Source of the DNA: Luteibacter rhizovicinus DSM 16549
GTDB lineage: Bacteria > Pseudomonadota > Gammaproteobacteria > Xanthomonadales > Rhodanobacteraceae
Direction: 5' to 3'
Assembly: GCF_001887595.1 (NCBI RefSeq)
Contig: NZ_CP017480.1
Coordinates: 186,001 to 250,000, forward strand
Length of the DNA stretch: 64,000 nucleotides
How positions within the stretch are numbered: position 1 is the first letter of the stretch; every line of letters starts with the position of its first letter. The notes beneath the pieces are model-generated. The model had not been told where the DNA came from, ran no database searches, and worked only from the letters and a program-made list of their open reading frames with translations. Shown one piece after another: positions 53,544 to 64,000 of this stretch. Both the position numbers and the translations under genes were made by a program.

Positions 53544-55655
53544 ATGCCCTCCTTACGTCATCTCGCCGAATCCGACCGCTTCGCCGATGTCCTTCGCACT
53601 TTCCTCGCGTTAGCGGGCATCACGGCATGGTGCACGACCGTCGGCCCCGCCAGCGCCATCGTCCCCGCGCTCCTCGGCGCCATCGCCTGTGCGCTGGCCG
53701 AGACCGACGATGCCTGGCGCGGACGGTTGCGCGGGCTCGTCGTCACCCTCCTCTGCTTCGCCGCGGCCGCTGCCGGCGTGAAAGCCCTGATCGGCCAACC
53801 CATCTTCTTCGCCGTCGCGCTGCCGCTGGGAACCTTCATCCTCGTGATGCTCGGCGCGGCCAGCGGTCGCTATGCGACCATCGCCACCGCCACGCTGATC
53901 CTCTCGGTCTACACCATGATCGCCTCCGATGCGGCCGCGGCAGGCACCGATAACGAGGGCACGCTGGCCATCCTTGCCGGTGCGGCGTGGTACGGATTGC
54001 TTTCGTTGATCTGGAGCGCGCTCGCCCCGCAGCGTGCAGTACGTCATTCGCTGGCACGCCTGTTCGAATCGCTCGCTGTGCTCATCGAAGCCAAGGCTGC
54101 GCTCTTCGAACCCGTGCACGGCCTCGACCGTGACGCCCTCGACGTCGAATTTTCGAAGCGCAACCTGCGCACCGTCGAAGCCCTGACCGACGCACGCACC
54201 GCGCTGATCGACCGCATCGGCCGACGACAACCGCGAGGACGCAGCGCGGCAAGGCTGGCCATGTTCTTCGTCGCGCAGGACATCCATGAGCGCATCAGCT
54301 CCTCGCACTATCCCTACGACGAACTCGCCGACGCGCTGTACCACAGCGACCTCATGTTCCGTTTCGGGCGCCTGCTTCGCCTGCAGGCGATCGCGTGCCG
54401 GGAGCGTGCCGACGCCATACGGCGCATCGCACCGCTGAGCTCCATCGCCCTGCCACGAGGCGCCCTGGACGACCTGCGCGAGGCCATGGCATACCGCCGG
54501 CGCAGCGACCCACCCGATCAAGCCATCGGCGACGCCCTCTCCGCCTTGATGGACAATATGGAACACCTGCAGGCCGCGATCGAGGATGAAGGCAGTCTGC
54601 CGCAGGATATGGACACGTCGCTGCAAGGCAACGAGCCGTCGTCGCTGAAGGACGCCGCCGCCCGCGTGCGCATCCGGCTCAACCGGCGCTCCATGCATTT
54701 TCGTCATGCCGTGCGTCTGGCCGCCGGCATGCTCGGCGGCTACCTGCTCATGCTCGCGCTGCATCCCACGCACGGCTACTGGATCCTGCTGACCACGCTT
54801 TTCGTCTGCCAGCCGAGCTACGGCAGCACGCGCCGTCGCCTCGTCCAACGGGTGGTGGGTACCACCGCAGGCCTCGTGGCGGGCTGGGCCATGCTTCGCC
54901 TGATGCCCGGCGGCGACTGGCGCCTGCCGGTCCTGGTCGCCACCGGCGCCGGTTTCTTCGCCTTCCGCTTCCGTCGCTACGCCCTGGCGACCGCCGTCAT
55001 CACGCTGTTCGTCCTGCTTTGCTTCGACCGCGTCGGTGCGGGCTACGACGCCATCGGCCCGCGACTGCTCGACACCTTGCTGGGCGCCCTCGTCGCCGCC
55101 GGGGGGATCCGCTTTGTCCTCCCGGACTGGCGTGTACGCCGTCTCGACGACGTGGTGGCCGACGCCCTGCTTGCCTACGGGCGCTACCTCGAGCGCATAG
55201 CGGCGCAATACCGGACCGGGAAGGCCGACGATCTGTCCTACCGCGTCGCCCGCCGCGACGCGCACGCCGCGCAGGCCGCCGTTGCCGGCAACGTGACCGA
55301 ATTGCTTGCCGAACCAGGTCACCCAAGGGAACGTGGCGAGCGCGCACTGCGCCTGCTCACCGCCCTCCAGGCCGGTCTGGCGCACCTGTCCACCCTGGGT
55401 GCCCACCGCCAGGCCCTGGCCGCGGACGATGCCGCCGCCGTTGAGGCGCTCGCCCGGCGGATCACCCATGGCCTGGACGCCCTCGCCGAGCACGTACGGG
55501 CCGGTTCGCCCGCCCCGCTACTGAGCACCTCGGCCTTCCTCGTTGGCACCTCGCTGCGTGTCACGGCGGCCCCCGAGGCCGTGCGGCTGGTGGACCGCCA
55601 GTGCCTCCTCCTGGTTCGAGTCCACGACCGCATCGCAGCCATGCCGGAGGCCTGA
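53544..55655 (+). CDS. FUSC family inner-membrane protein (YccS/YhfK-like)
   Basis: 703 residues. Two blocks of hydrophobic helices (about 15-170 and 395-530) flank a long soluble region; [40 protein letters not shown] and [22 protein letters not shown] are typical FUSC segments. The family includes AaeB, which exports p-hydroxybenzoate, but most members have no known substrate. It begins 40 bases after the aryl polyene operon on the same strand, which permits, but does not prove, a link to aromatic acids. Confidence 0.87.
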   Translation: MPSLRHLAESDRFADVLRTFLALAGITAWCTTVGPASAIVPALLGAIACALAETDDAWRGRLRGLVVTLLCFAAAAAGVKALIGQPIFFAVALPLGTFILVMLGAASGRYATIATATLILSVYTMIASDAAAAGTDNEGTLAILAGAAWYGLLSLIWSALAPQRAVRHSLARLFESLAVLIEAKAALFEPVHGLDRDALDVEFSKRNLRTVEALTDARTALIDRIGRRQPRGRSAARLAMFFVAQDIHERISSSHYPYDELADALYHSDLMFRFGRLLRLQAIACRERADAIRRIAPLSSIALPRGALDDLREAMAYRRRSDPPDQAIGDALSALMDNMEHLQAAIEDEGSLPQDMDTSLQGNEPSSLKDAAARVRIRLNRRSMHFRHAVRLAAGMLGGYLLMLALHPTHGYWILLTTLFVCQPSYGSTRRRLVQRVVGTTAGLVAGWAMLRLMPGGDWRLPVLVATGAGFFAFRFRRYALATAVITLFVLLCFDRVGAGYDAIGPRLLDTLLGALVAAGGIRFVLPDWRVRRLDDVVADALLAYGRYLERIAAQYRTGKADDLSYRVARRDAHAAQAAVAGNVTELLAEPGHPRERGERALRLLTALQAGLAHLSTLGAHRQALAADDAAAVEALARRITHGLDALAEHVRAGSPAPLLSTSAFLVGTSLRVTAAPEAVRLVDRQCLLLVRVHDRIAAMPEA

Positions 55656-55737
55656 TTGCTGCGTCGCGCCGTGGATTGGCGTCCCCGGCGCGTTACGATG
55701 GGAAGCTTTTTCCCCGTATCCCCCCGGAGTTGCACGT

Positions 55738-56895
55738 ATGCGCCCGTTTTCCCTCGGTGAAGACCTCGACCTCCTGCGCGAAAGCGTCCACGCCTTCGCC
55801 GAGAAGGAAATCGCCCCACGCGCCGATCGCATCGATCGCGAAAACGTCTTCCCGGAAGACCTCTGGCTGAAGTTCGGCGAGATGGGCCTGCTCGGCGTGA
55901 CCGTGCCCGAGGAATTCGGCGGCTCCGGCCTCGGCTTCCTCGCCCACATGATCGCGATGGAGGAGATTTCCCGCGCCTCGGCCTCGGTCGGCCTCTCCTA
56001 CGGTGCGCACTCCAACCTGTGCGTGCAGAACATCTACCACAACGGCAACGACGAGCAGCGCCGCAAGTACCTGCCCAAGCTCACCAGCGGTGAGTGGGTG
56101 GGCGCGCTGGCGATGAGCGAGCCCGGTGCCGGTTCCGACGTGGTCGGCTCGATGAGCTGCCGCGCCGAGCTCGTCGGCGACGTCTGGGTCGCCAACGGCA
56201 CGAAGATGTGGATCACCAACGGTCCCGACGCCGACGTCCTGCTGGTCTACATGCGCACCGCGCCACGTCCCGCCGGCAGCCGCTGCATGACCGCCTTCAT
56301 CATCGAAAAGGGCATGAAGGGCTTCTCCACCGCGCAGAAGCTCGACAAGCTCGGCATGCGCGGCTCGAACACCTGCGAGCTGGTCTTCGACAACTGTGAA
56401 ATTCCCGCCGAGAACATCGTCGGCGAGGTGAACGAAGGCGTCCGCGTGCTCATGGGTGGTCTGGACACCGAGCGCCTGGTGCTCTCCGGCGGCCCGATCG
56501 GCATCATGCAGGCCGCCGTGGACCTCGTGCTGCCGTACGTGCGCGAGCGCAAGCAGTTCAACGCGCCGATCGGCACGTTCGGCATGATGCAGGCCAAGGT
56601 GGCCGACATGTACACCGCACTGCAATCTTCACGCGGCTTCGCGTATATGGTGGCTCAGCAATTCGACAACGGCGTGAAGTCGCGCATCGATCCGGCGGCC
56701 TGCCTGCTCAATGCCTCGACCAATGCGGTCAAGGTCGCTCTCGAGGCGATCCAGTCGCTCGGCGGTAACGGTTACATCAACGAGTTCCCCGCGGGGCGCC
56801 TGTTGCGCGATGCGAAGCTCTACGAAATCGGTGCAGGTACCAACGAAATTCGTCGCATGCTTATCGGACGCGAGCTGTTCCACGGCAAGTCATAA
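55738..56895 (+). CDS. ivd: isovaleryl-CoA dehydrogenase
   Basis: 385 residues from ATG 55738 (CGGAG upstream). [13 protein letters not shown] and [14 protein letters not shown] are FAD-binding motifs; [14 protein letters not shown] holds the catalytic Glu 245, which is the isovaleryl-CoA type position (helix G) seen in IVD rather than the C-terminal position of other acyl-CoA dehydrogenases. It oxidises isovaleryl-CoA to 3-methylcrotonyl-CoA in leucine breakdown. The next step enzyme subunit is at 61949. Confidence 0.93.
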   Translation: MRPFSLGEDLDLLRESVHAFAEKEIAPRADRIDRENVFPEDLWLKFGEMGLLGVTVPEEFGGSGLGFLAHMIAMEEISRASASVGLSYGAHSNLCVQNIYHNGNDEQRRKYLPKLTSGEWVGALAMSEPGAGSDVVGSMSCRAELVGDVWVANGTKMWITNGPDADVLLVYMRTAPRPAGSRCMTAFIIEKGMKGFSTAQKLDKLGMRGSNTCELVFDNCEIPAENIVGEVNEGVRVLMGGLDTERLVLSGGPIGIMQAAVDLVLPYVRERKQFNAPIGTFGMMQAKVADMYTALQSSRGFAYMVAQQFDNGVKSRIDPAACLLNASTNAVKVALEAIQSLGGNGYINEFPAGRLLRDAKLYEIGAGTNEIRRMLIGRELFHGKS

Positions 56896-56922
56896 CGAGC
56901 ACAGCTTTCGTTTTGCGACATC

Positions 56923-56959
56923 GGCCGCTCCCACGCGAAGGTGGGGCGGCCTTTTTTTT
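56923..56959 (+). terminator. Rho-independent terminator after ivd
   Basis: GGCCGCTCCCAC and GTGGGGCGGCC pair with one bulged T around GCGAAG, then eight T. It ends just at the convergent autotransporter gene. Confidence 0.88.
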
Positions 56960-56960
56960 G

Positions 56961-59765
56961 TCACCAGGCCAGGCGATAGCTCAGGCTTGCCGAGTGCGAG
57001 TGATCGCGATCGGCGAAGCGCTGATCCACGTCCATGGCGAACTGTGAGCGTTCGCTCAGGTCCATGGCCATCGTGAAGCCTGCGGTACCCGCGCGACGCG
57101 ACAGGCCGATGCCGTCGACCGGTGCCCACTGCGCGATGCCGTTGTAGCGCGCCGAGAACACTTCGCCCTTCGTCGCAAAGGCGTTCTGCCAACCGAGCTT
57201 GGCGTCGACACGCAGCTTGCCGTACGAGGTCAGCCACGTGCTTCCGGCACGCAGACCAAAACCGGCCTGCCAGCGGGAAGTCGTCTGGCCATCCGCGGCC
57301 AGGCCGAAGCCATCGCCGCCGGCTTCCTGGAATCCCGCGCGACGGATGCTGGCGAACTCGGTGTTCACGTATGGCGTAAGCGTGAAGGCGCCGACGTTGG
57401 CGCGATAGCCGAACTCGCCATAGGCCACGTTGTAGCGACCGTTGTTGTCCGCACCCGCGAACGTACCCTGGTCACCCAGACGCAGCAGGCGCTGCGTATC
57501 GCCACGGAAGCTGCCGAAGCCGAAGCGGCCCACGCCGTACCAGTTGGCGCCGCGCGAACCGGCGTACAGCATGCCTTCCGTCGCACGATTGGTCTGCCGA
57601 TCCAGGCTGCCGGACAGCTGCCCCGTACTGCGCATCTGGCTGACCGCCACACCGGCGAGACCGTTGCTGCCGAGCTTGACGTCGTTGCCGACCACGCCAC
57701 CGTCGAGGTTGAAGTTCACGTTGCCGAAGCCCGCGCGGCTGAGGCCGCCCTGCGAACCGAGCGACTGTGTCCAGGCGCCCGTCGGGCCCTGCTGGTCGAG
57801 ATGGTTGATCAGCGCTTCATTGCCCGCTTCGATACCCGCAAGCGTCACTGCCGTGCTCGCCGCATACAGCTGGCCGGAAAGCGATTCCAGCGACGCCTGT
57901 GCCACCTTCTGTGTCGAGGACTGCTGGATGCTTCCCGCCGCGATCAGCGTGCGCGGATCCACCGATGCCGCCGTGGGCGAACCGTTGGCCAGGCTGGCCG
58001 TGATCTGCGCGAAGGCACCGTCCAGGCGCTGCGCCGAATTCACCGCGGCCACCGACTGCGACATGCTCGTCGTCGCCACCTGGGTGATGCTGAGCGAGGT
58101 GGTGTTGAGCCAGACTTCCTGCGGTAGGTACTGCAGCGTCGAGCTGAGGAAGACACCGGGGCCCTGGGTCAGCGTGGCGAACGTGCCGGAGATCGCGTTC
58201 GCCGTGAGTACCTGCTGGTGCGATGTCACCGTATAGCCCGGCACGGCACCCGCGACGTAGAAGTCACCACCGAGATACGCCTTGCCGCTGACGATGAGCG
58301 GGGCGCCCAGCTTCTGCGACAGCCGGCCATTGGCCGCCTGGGAGAAATCGCCGCCCACGTGGGTCGACACATCCAGCGTGGCCAGTTGTCCGTTGTTGAT
58401 GACGCCGCCGGCGATATTGCCATGCGCGATCAAGGTGCCCGAACCATTGGTGTAGGCACTGCCCGGAATCGCGTTCATCGCCTCCACCGTGGCGAAATCG
58501 TTCACCGTGGTACCGCCGGCGTACGTGTTGTTGCCCGACAGAGTCAGCTTGCCGTTGCCGGTGACGACGAGGCCGTTCGCGCCCTTGATGTCGTTGACGA
58601 AGGCCATGTCCTGGCCGGCGGACGTCGCCGCCTGGAAGTCGCCCCAGTCGAACGTCGCCGGGCCACGAATGGCGCGCCCGACATTCAAGGCGCCGTAGCC
58701 ATAGACCGTATCGGGGCCTGCGACGCCGAGATCGTCCGCCGTACCGAGAATGATCTGCCGAACCGAGTTCACGCTCAGCGACGGGAAGGCCTGCATGACC
58801 ACCGCGGCGGCGCCCGACACCTCGGGTGCGGCCAGCGAGGTTCCCGTCCAGACTTGATAGGACGTGTTCGCGGTGGTCGACGTGGCCGACGCGGTGATCA
58901 CCTCGCCCGGTGCGGCCAGGCAGTAATTCATCGCGATGCCGCATTGATTGGAATACGAGGCGATCTGCGTGGGGTTGTTGCTGTCCAGTGCGACGACGAC
59001 GAGCCAGCCTTGTTCGATACCCGCGGCTCTCGCAGGCAGGGCCGCGATATCGGACGGATTGGCACGGCTGTCGTTTCCGGCGGCAAAGACGAACAGATGG
59101 TTGGCCGTGAACGGCGCGTACGCACCCTGGAAGCTCTGGTTGGCAGCGCTATCGGTGGCGCTCCAGTACACCCCGCCCCAGGAATTGTTGATGACTTTCG
59201 CGCCGGCAGCGACCACATCGCTGTTGACCTTGCCGAGTGGGTCGGAATTCGTGGCCTGGTTGCCCTGGCCGGAGCCGTCGTCGGTCGGCGCCTTGTCGTT
59301 GATGATGCGGGCCGAAATGATGGTCGCGTCGGGGGCGACACCGCCGGCGAATTTGCCGAAAGCGCGTCCTGCTGCAATCTGCGCGACCGCCGTGCCGTGG
59401 CCGACGACATCGTCGACACCCGTGTTGTTCGTGCTGGGATCGACGTAGGTGAGATTGGCGGTGACGCGACCGGCGAGCGCCGGATGCGTCGAGGTGACAC
59501 CACTGTCGATGATGCCGATGGCGACGCCCTTGCCGGTGAAGCCGGCGGCCTGGGCCACGTTGGCGCCGGTCAGCGAGAGCTGGGTGTCGAGCGGCGGATC
59601 GGGCTGGGTGGGCTGCGTCGGCGTGACCGGCGGCTTGACGGGCGCGATGGCGACGCCACCCCCACTGCTCTTGGTACCGCCGCCACCGCCGCCACAGGCG
59701 GCCAGCCCCAGGCTCAGGCACACGGCCATCGCCAACTCCCGCTGACGCGGAATCTTGCTTTCCAT
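56961..59765 (-). CDS. subtilisin (S8) autotransporter serine protease
   Basis: 934 residues from ATG 59765. The N-terminus LSLGLAACGGGGGG is a lipoprotein-like signal (lipobox LAAC). The S8 domain (about 60-370) shows IIDSG (Asp 87), GHGTAVAQ (His 123) and GTSLAAPEVSG (Ser 310). A passenger segment with PATR-type repeats (GLVVTGNGKLTLSGNNTYAGG) follows, then an autotransporter beta-barrel (about 660-934) ending in LSYRLAW, a C-terminal aromatic for BAM assembly. It would display or release a protease at the cell surface. Confidence 0.92.
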   Translation of the reverse strand: MESKIPRQRELAMAVCLSLGLAACGGGGGGTKSSGGGVAIAPVKPPVTPTQPTQPDPPLDTQLSLTGANVAQAAGFTGKGVAIGIIDSGVTSTHPALAGRVTANLTYVDPSTNNTGVDDVVGHGTAVAQIAAGRAFGKFAGGVAPDATIISARIINDKAPTDDGSGQGNQATNSDPLGKVNSDVVAAGAKVINNSWGGVYWSATDSAANQSFQGAYAPFTANHLFVFAAGNDSRANPSDIAALPARAAGIEQGWLVVVALDSNNPTQIASYSNQCGIAMNYCLAAPGEVITASATSTTANTSYQVWTGTSLAAPEVSGAAAVVMQAFPSLSVNSVRQIILGTADDLGVAGPDTVYGYGALNVGRAIRGPATFDWGDFQAATSAGQDMAFVNDIKGANGLVVTGNGKLTLSGNNTYAGGTTVNDFATVEAMNAIPGSAYTNGSGTLIAHGNIAGGVINNGQLATLDVSTHVGGDFSQAANGRLSQKLGAPLIVSGKAYLGGDFYVAGAVPGYTVTSHQQVLTANAISGTFATLTQGPGVFLSSTLQYLPQEVWLNTTSLSITQVATTSMSQSVAAVNSAQRLDGAFAQITASLANGSPTAASVDPRTLIAAGSIQQSSTQKVAQASLESLSGQLYAASTAVTLAGIEAGNEALINHLDQQGPTGAWTQSLGSQGGLSRAGFGNVNFNLDGGVVGNDVKLGSNGLAGVAVSQMRSTGQLSGSLDRQTNRATEGMLYAGSRGANWYGVGRFGFGSFRGDTQRLLRLGDQGTFAGADNNGRYNVAYGEFGYRANVGAFTLTPYVNTEFASIRRAGFQEAGGDGFGLAADGQTTSRWQAGFGLRAGSTWLTSYGKLRVDAKLGWQNAFATKGEVFSARYNGIAQWAPVDGIGLSRRAGTAGFTMAMDLSERSQFAMDVDQRFADRDHSHSASLSYRLAW

Positions 59766-59978
59766 CACTTGTTCAACCCCTTCATTTCGACATCACTGTC
59801 TTGCGGCCGGTCTCCCCCGGCGGCGCCCTGGTGCGAATACTCGCATAGCACACCCGAGGAAGACGTGCAGCAGCGCACAGGGATGCGGCGGCGCAGATTG
59901 CCCCACCCCGCCCCCCACTGCGATACTCGACCGGTTTTCCGCCCCCACGGGCGGCCATGCGAGTCCCACGGAGTTCCC

Positions 59979-61154
59979 ATGTCTGAGATCGTCATCGCGG
60001 GCGCCAAGCGCACCGCTATCGGTTCCTTCCTCGGCCAGTTCACCGGCGTCCCCACGCCGAAGCTCGGTGCCGTTGCCATCCGCGCCGCTCTCGAGCAGTC
60101 CGGCATTGCGCCGGCCGACGTCAGCGAAGTGATCATGGGCTGCGTGCTGCCCGCCAACCTCGGCCAGGCGCCGGCTCGCCAGGCGTCGCTCGAAGCCGGC
60201 CTGCCCGTCTCGGCCGGCTGCACCACCATCAACAAGGTCTGCGGCTCGGGCATGAAGGCGCTGATGCTCGCCCATGACCTGATCAAGGTCGGCTCGGCAC
60301 GCGTCGTCGTCGCCGGCGGCATGGAATCGATGACCAATGCACCGCACATGGTCAACGCACGCACCGGTATTCGCTATGGCGACGGCCAGCTGGTCGACCA
60401 CATGGCCTGGGACGGCCTGACCAATCCGTACGACGGTTTGTCGATGGGCGTGTTCGGCGAAAAGTGTGCGGACAAGTACACCTTTACGCGCGAAGAACAG
60501 GATGCTTACGCCATCGCGTCGGTGGAGCGTGCGCAGGCTGCGCAGAAAGCCAACGCGTTCGCCAACGAGATCGTTCCGGTGACCGTCCAGGGCCGCAAGG
60601 GTCCGCAGGACTTCGCCGAAGACGAACAGCCGGGCCGTTCCGACACCGCGAAGATCCCGACCCTGCGTGCGGCGTTCCGCAAGGAAAACGGCACGATTAC
60701 GGCAGCCAGTTCGTCGAGCATCTCCGACGGTGCCGCCGCGCTCGTCCTGCTCGATGCCGACGATGCGAAGGCACGTGGTATTACCGCACTGGCGCGTATC
60801 GTTGCGCACGCCACGCATTCGCAGGAACCGGAGTGGTTCACTACCGCACCGGTCGGCGCCATTTCGAAAGTCCTCGAAAAAGCCGGCTGGAAAGCCGACG
60901 ACGTGGATCTGTTTGAAATCAACGAGGCCTTTGCTGTCGTGCCGATGGCCGTCATGCGCGAGCTCGGCGTGCCGCACGACAAGATCAACGTCAACGGTGG
61001 CGCATGCGCCCTGGGCCATCCGATCGGCGCCAGCGGTGCACGTATCGTGGTGACTCTTCTCAATGCGTTGACAGCCCGTGGGGCAAAAAGGGGTGTCGCA
61101 GCGCTTTGTATTGGCGGCGGCGAGGCTACGGCGATCGCCATTGAACTGGTGTGA
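59979..61154 (+). CDS. acetyl-CoA C-acetyltransferase (thiolase)
   Basis: 391 residues from ATG 59979 (CGGAG upstream). NKVCGSGMKA holds acyl-Cys 88; EINEAFA, GGACALGHPIGASGAR (His) and ALCIGGGEA (Cys) complete the site. It makes acetoacetyl-CoA from two acetyl-CoA or runs in reverse in degradation. In leucine catabolism it would split acetoacetyl-CoA after HMG-CoA lyase. Divergent from the autotransporter. Confidence 0.93.
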   Translation: MSEIVIAGAKRTAIGSFLGQFTGVPTPKLGAVAIRAALEQSGIAPADVSEVIMGCVLPANLGQAPARQASLEAGLPVSAGCTTINKVCGSGMKALMLAHDLIKVGSARVVVAGGMESMTNAPHMVNARTGIRYGDGQLVDHMAWDGLTNPYDGLSMGVFGEKCADKYTFTREEQDAYAIASVERAQAAQKANAFANEIVPVTVQGRKGPQDFAEDEQPGRSDTAKIPTLRAAFRKENGTITAASSSSISDGAAALVLLDADDAKARGITALARIVAHATHSQEPEWFTTAPVGAISKVLEKAGWKADDVDLFEINEAFAVVPMAVMRELGVPHDKINVNGGACALGHPIGASGARIVVTLLNALTARGAKRGVAALCIGGGEATAIAIELV

Positions 61155-61319
61155 ACCTGGCGTCGATAAACCGGGTGGGCGTTGTTTCCATAACGATCAC
61201 GCGCTTTCCATGGGCTTTAACCCGCCCTGAAGCAGACCCTTTCGATCTGTAGCTAAGTAATAACAACTCGGCTATTAATACGCCCGCCTAACGGCATTCC
61301 ACGGCTAAGGAGAAACACC

Positions 61320-61703
61320 ATGAATTTGACGCGTACCCTTCTCGCCTCTGCGCTCGTCGCGCTTCTGGCAGCTTGCAGCAACGGCGCGACGGATTCCGCG
61401 CAGGACGCCCAGAAGTCGGCTGCAGATGCACAGCAGCAGGCTGACAAGGCACAGCAGGCCGCGGACCAGTCGCAGAACGCCGCGACCACGCAGGCTGCCG
61501 ACCAGGCTCAGCAGTCCGCCGACCAGGCCAAGGACGCCGCAGGCCAGGCCCAGGCTGCTGCTTCCGCCTCGACCGCCGGCGGTACGCCGGAAGCCGCCAA
61601 GGACGCCGCTGCCAACGCTGCGGACCAGGCCGACAAGTCGGCTGATCAGGCCAAGGACGCTGCGTCCAACGCCAAGAGCGCAAAGGACGACAAGAAGAAC
61701 TAA
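61320..61703 (+). CDS. small Ala/Gln-rich lipoprotein
   Basis: 127 residues, with AAGGAGAA before the ATG. MNLTRTLLASALVALLAAC is a lipoprotein signal (lipobox LAAC). The mature part is nearly all Ala, Gln, Asp and Lys in 7-residue-like repeats (AAKDAAANAADQADKSADQA), suggesting a long amphipathic helix or coiled coil. Function unknown. Likely anchored in the outer membrane and reaching into the periplasm. Confidence 0.8.
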   Translation: MNLTRTLLASALVALLAACSNGATDSAQDAQKSAADAQQQADKAQQAADQSQNAATTQAADQAQQSADQAKDAAGQAQAAASASTAGGTPEAAKDAAANAADQADKSADQAKDAASNAKSAKDDKKN

Positions 61704-61727
61704 GCCTCGGCTTCGTTCTGTAGTCTG

Positions 61728-61758
61728 AAAACGGCCACCTTCGGGTGGCCGTTTTTTT
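61728..61758 (+). terminator. Rho-independent terminator after the lipoprotein gene
   Basis: CGGCCACC-TTCG-GGTGGCCG, with flanking A/T pairs and a seven-T run; the TTCG tetraloop makes it very stable. Confidence 0.93.
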
Positions 61759-61768
61759 GTTGCTCTGT

Positions 61769-61865
61769 GTGGGAGCCGATTCATCGGCGATCCCGCGGCA
61801 GCGGGCCAAGCTGCGGCGAGCACCCATTCGCCGATGAATCGGCTCCCACATAAATCGGCTCCCAC
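61769..61865. repeat. paired REP element (REPIN-like), copy 4, with an extra half
   Basis: Arms start GTGGGAGCC and end GGCTCCCAC and pair over about 22 bases; the centre holds CCCGCGGCAGCGGG. A further partial unit (ATAAATCGGCTCCCAC) follows directly at 61850, so there are two and a half arms. Confidence 0.8.
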
Positions 61866-61948
61866 ACGTAGCAATTTGGCGCGCCGCAGCGTTTGCGCAC
61901 CCGCCCGCCCCGCTATCATGGTCGTTTCGTCCCCGCGCGAACGCCCCC

Positions 61949-63556
<1,608 letters not shown>

Positions 63557-63587
63557 GCGTTGGGCAGCGTGATAACCTCTCCGGTCC

Positions 63588-64000
63588 ATGTCCGACTTCG
63601 ACAACCGCCCGACTCCCGAGATCTTCACGCCGTCCGGTCTGAACCGACTGGTGCGCGATCTGCTGGAGGACGCCCTGCCGATGGGCGTGTGGATCGAAGG
63701 CGAGCTGTCCAACGTTTCGCGGCCGGCGTCGGGGCATATCTACTTCACCCTGAAGGATGCCAGCGCGCAGGTGCGTTGCGCGATGTTCCGCATGGCGGCG
63801 TCGCGGCTACGCTTTCGTCCCACCGACGGCATGCATGTGCTCATGCGCGCCAAAGTCGGCCTGTACGAAGCGCGCGGTGAGTTCCAGCTGGTCGCCGACC
63901 ATATGGAACCTGCCGGTGAAGGTGCCCTGCAGCGCGAGTTCGAACAGCTCAAGGCGCGGCTGGGCGCGGAAGGATTGTTCGATCAGGATCGCAAGCGCGA
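63588..64000 (+). CDS. xseA: exodeoxyribonuclease VII large subunit (partial, C-terminus off the right edge)
   Basis: The first 137 residues are visible. [43 protein letters not shown] and [11 protein letters not shown] are the OB-fold of Xse[15 protein letters not shown] and the following helix ([12 protein letters not shown]) lead to the catalytic part beyond the window. With XseB it degrades single-stranded DNA to short oligonucleotides. It starts 31 bases after mccB. Confidence 0.92.
   Translation, partial: MSDFDNRPTPEIFTPSGLNRLVRDLLEDALPMGVWIEGELSNVSRPASGHIYFTLKDASAQVRCAMFRMAASRLRFRPTDGMHVLMRAKVGLYEARGEFQLVADHMEPAGEGALQREFEQLKARLGAEGLFDQDRKR

Noticed and set aside
53610..55493. 627-codon minus frame across the FUSC gene
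   Set aside because: Antisense shadow rich in Arg/Gly/His, with no domain.

Overview
The window is a GC-rich, densely coded segment of a gammaproteobacterial chromosome. It most resembles the Xanthomonadales, probably Rhodanobacteraceae (Luteibacter/Dyella-like). Grounds for this are a xanthomonadin-type aryl polyene operon, leucine dehydrogenase plus a fused isobutyryl-CoA mutase (branched-chain metabolism typical of this iso-fatty-acid-rich group), Shine-Dalgarno sequences of the GGAG type, and REP-like repeats starting GTAGGAGCC or GTGGGAGCC. I assign this by reading protein families only; no database search was run. I saw no rRNA, tRNA, prophage, insertion sequence, integrase or CRISPR array.

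Layout. 1-9.3 kb is housekeeping: a partial GNAT gene, S-formylglutathione hydrolase, a DeaD-type RNA helicase, a Cys-cluster protein, a YpfJ-type zinc peptidase, a MAPEG protein, a TerC-CBS-CorC membrane protein, a CPBP protease and a methyltransferase. 9.4-24.1 kb holds an exported DUF1800/DUF1501 pair, a GH15 hydrolase, a DUF5916 outer-membrane-type protein, a LysR/aldehyde dehydrogenase divergon, a periplasmic cyclophilin, a DUF3014 protein, an orphan ExbD/TolR, an M50-like membrane protease and an esterase. 24.2-33.8 kb holds icmF, a translationally coupled SWIM-zinc-finger/DUF6493-like pair and small hydrolase genes. 33.9-38.7 kb holds leucine dehydrogenase, then a small duplicated neighbourhood: two delta-60-repeat paralogues (one frameshifted) around a cold-shock gene and a half-cold-shock-like gene. 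A copy of the ldh tail and terminator is repeated on the far side of the first paralogue.

39.1-53.5 kb is one long + strand operon, mostly with overlapping stop/start codons. It encodes an aryl polyene (xanthomonadin-like) pathway: two acyl carrier proteins, three ketosynthases and a chain-length factor, a ketoreductase, two hotdog dehydratase domains, a thioesterase, two acyltransferases, a glycosyltransferase, a methyltransferase, and a LolA-like protein with an MMPL transporter for export. A Sel1-repeat protein closes it. The striking feature is a fusion in which an ApeG-like membrane protein runs into what looks like the C-terminal remnant of the aryl-AMP ligase and then the dehydratase. 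No intact ligase and no enzyme for making the aromatic starter is present here, so the starter must be made and activated elsewhere.

53.5-64 kb carries a FUSC-family transporter, isovaleryl-CoA dehydrogenase, a subtilisin autotransporter, an acetyl-CoA acetyltransferase, an Ala-rich lipoprotein, the methylcrotonyl-CoA carboxylase carboxyltransferase subunit and the start of xseA. With ldh and icmF these outline leucine/valine carbon flow. Four paired REP elements (REPIN-like) lie between genes.
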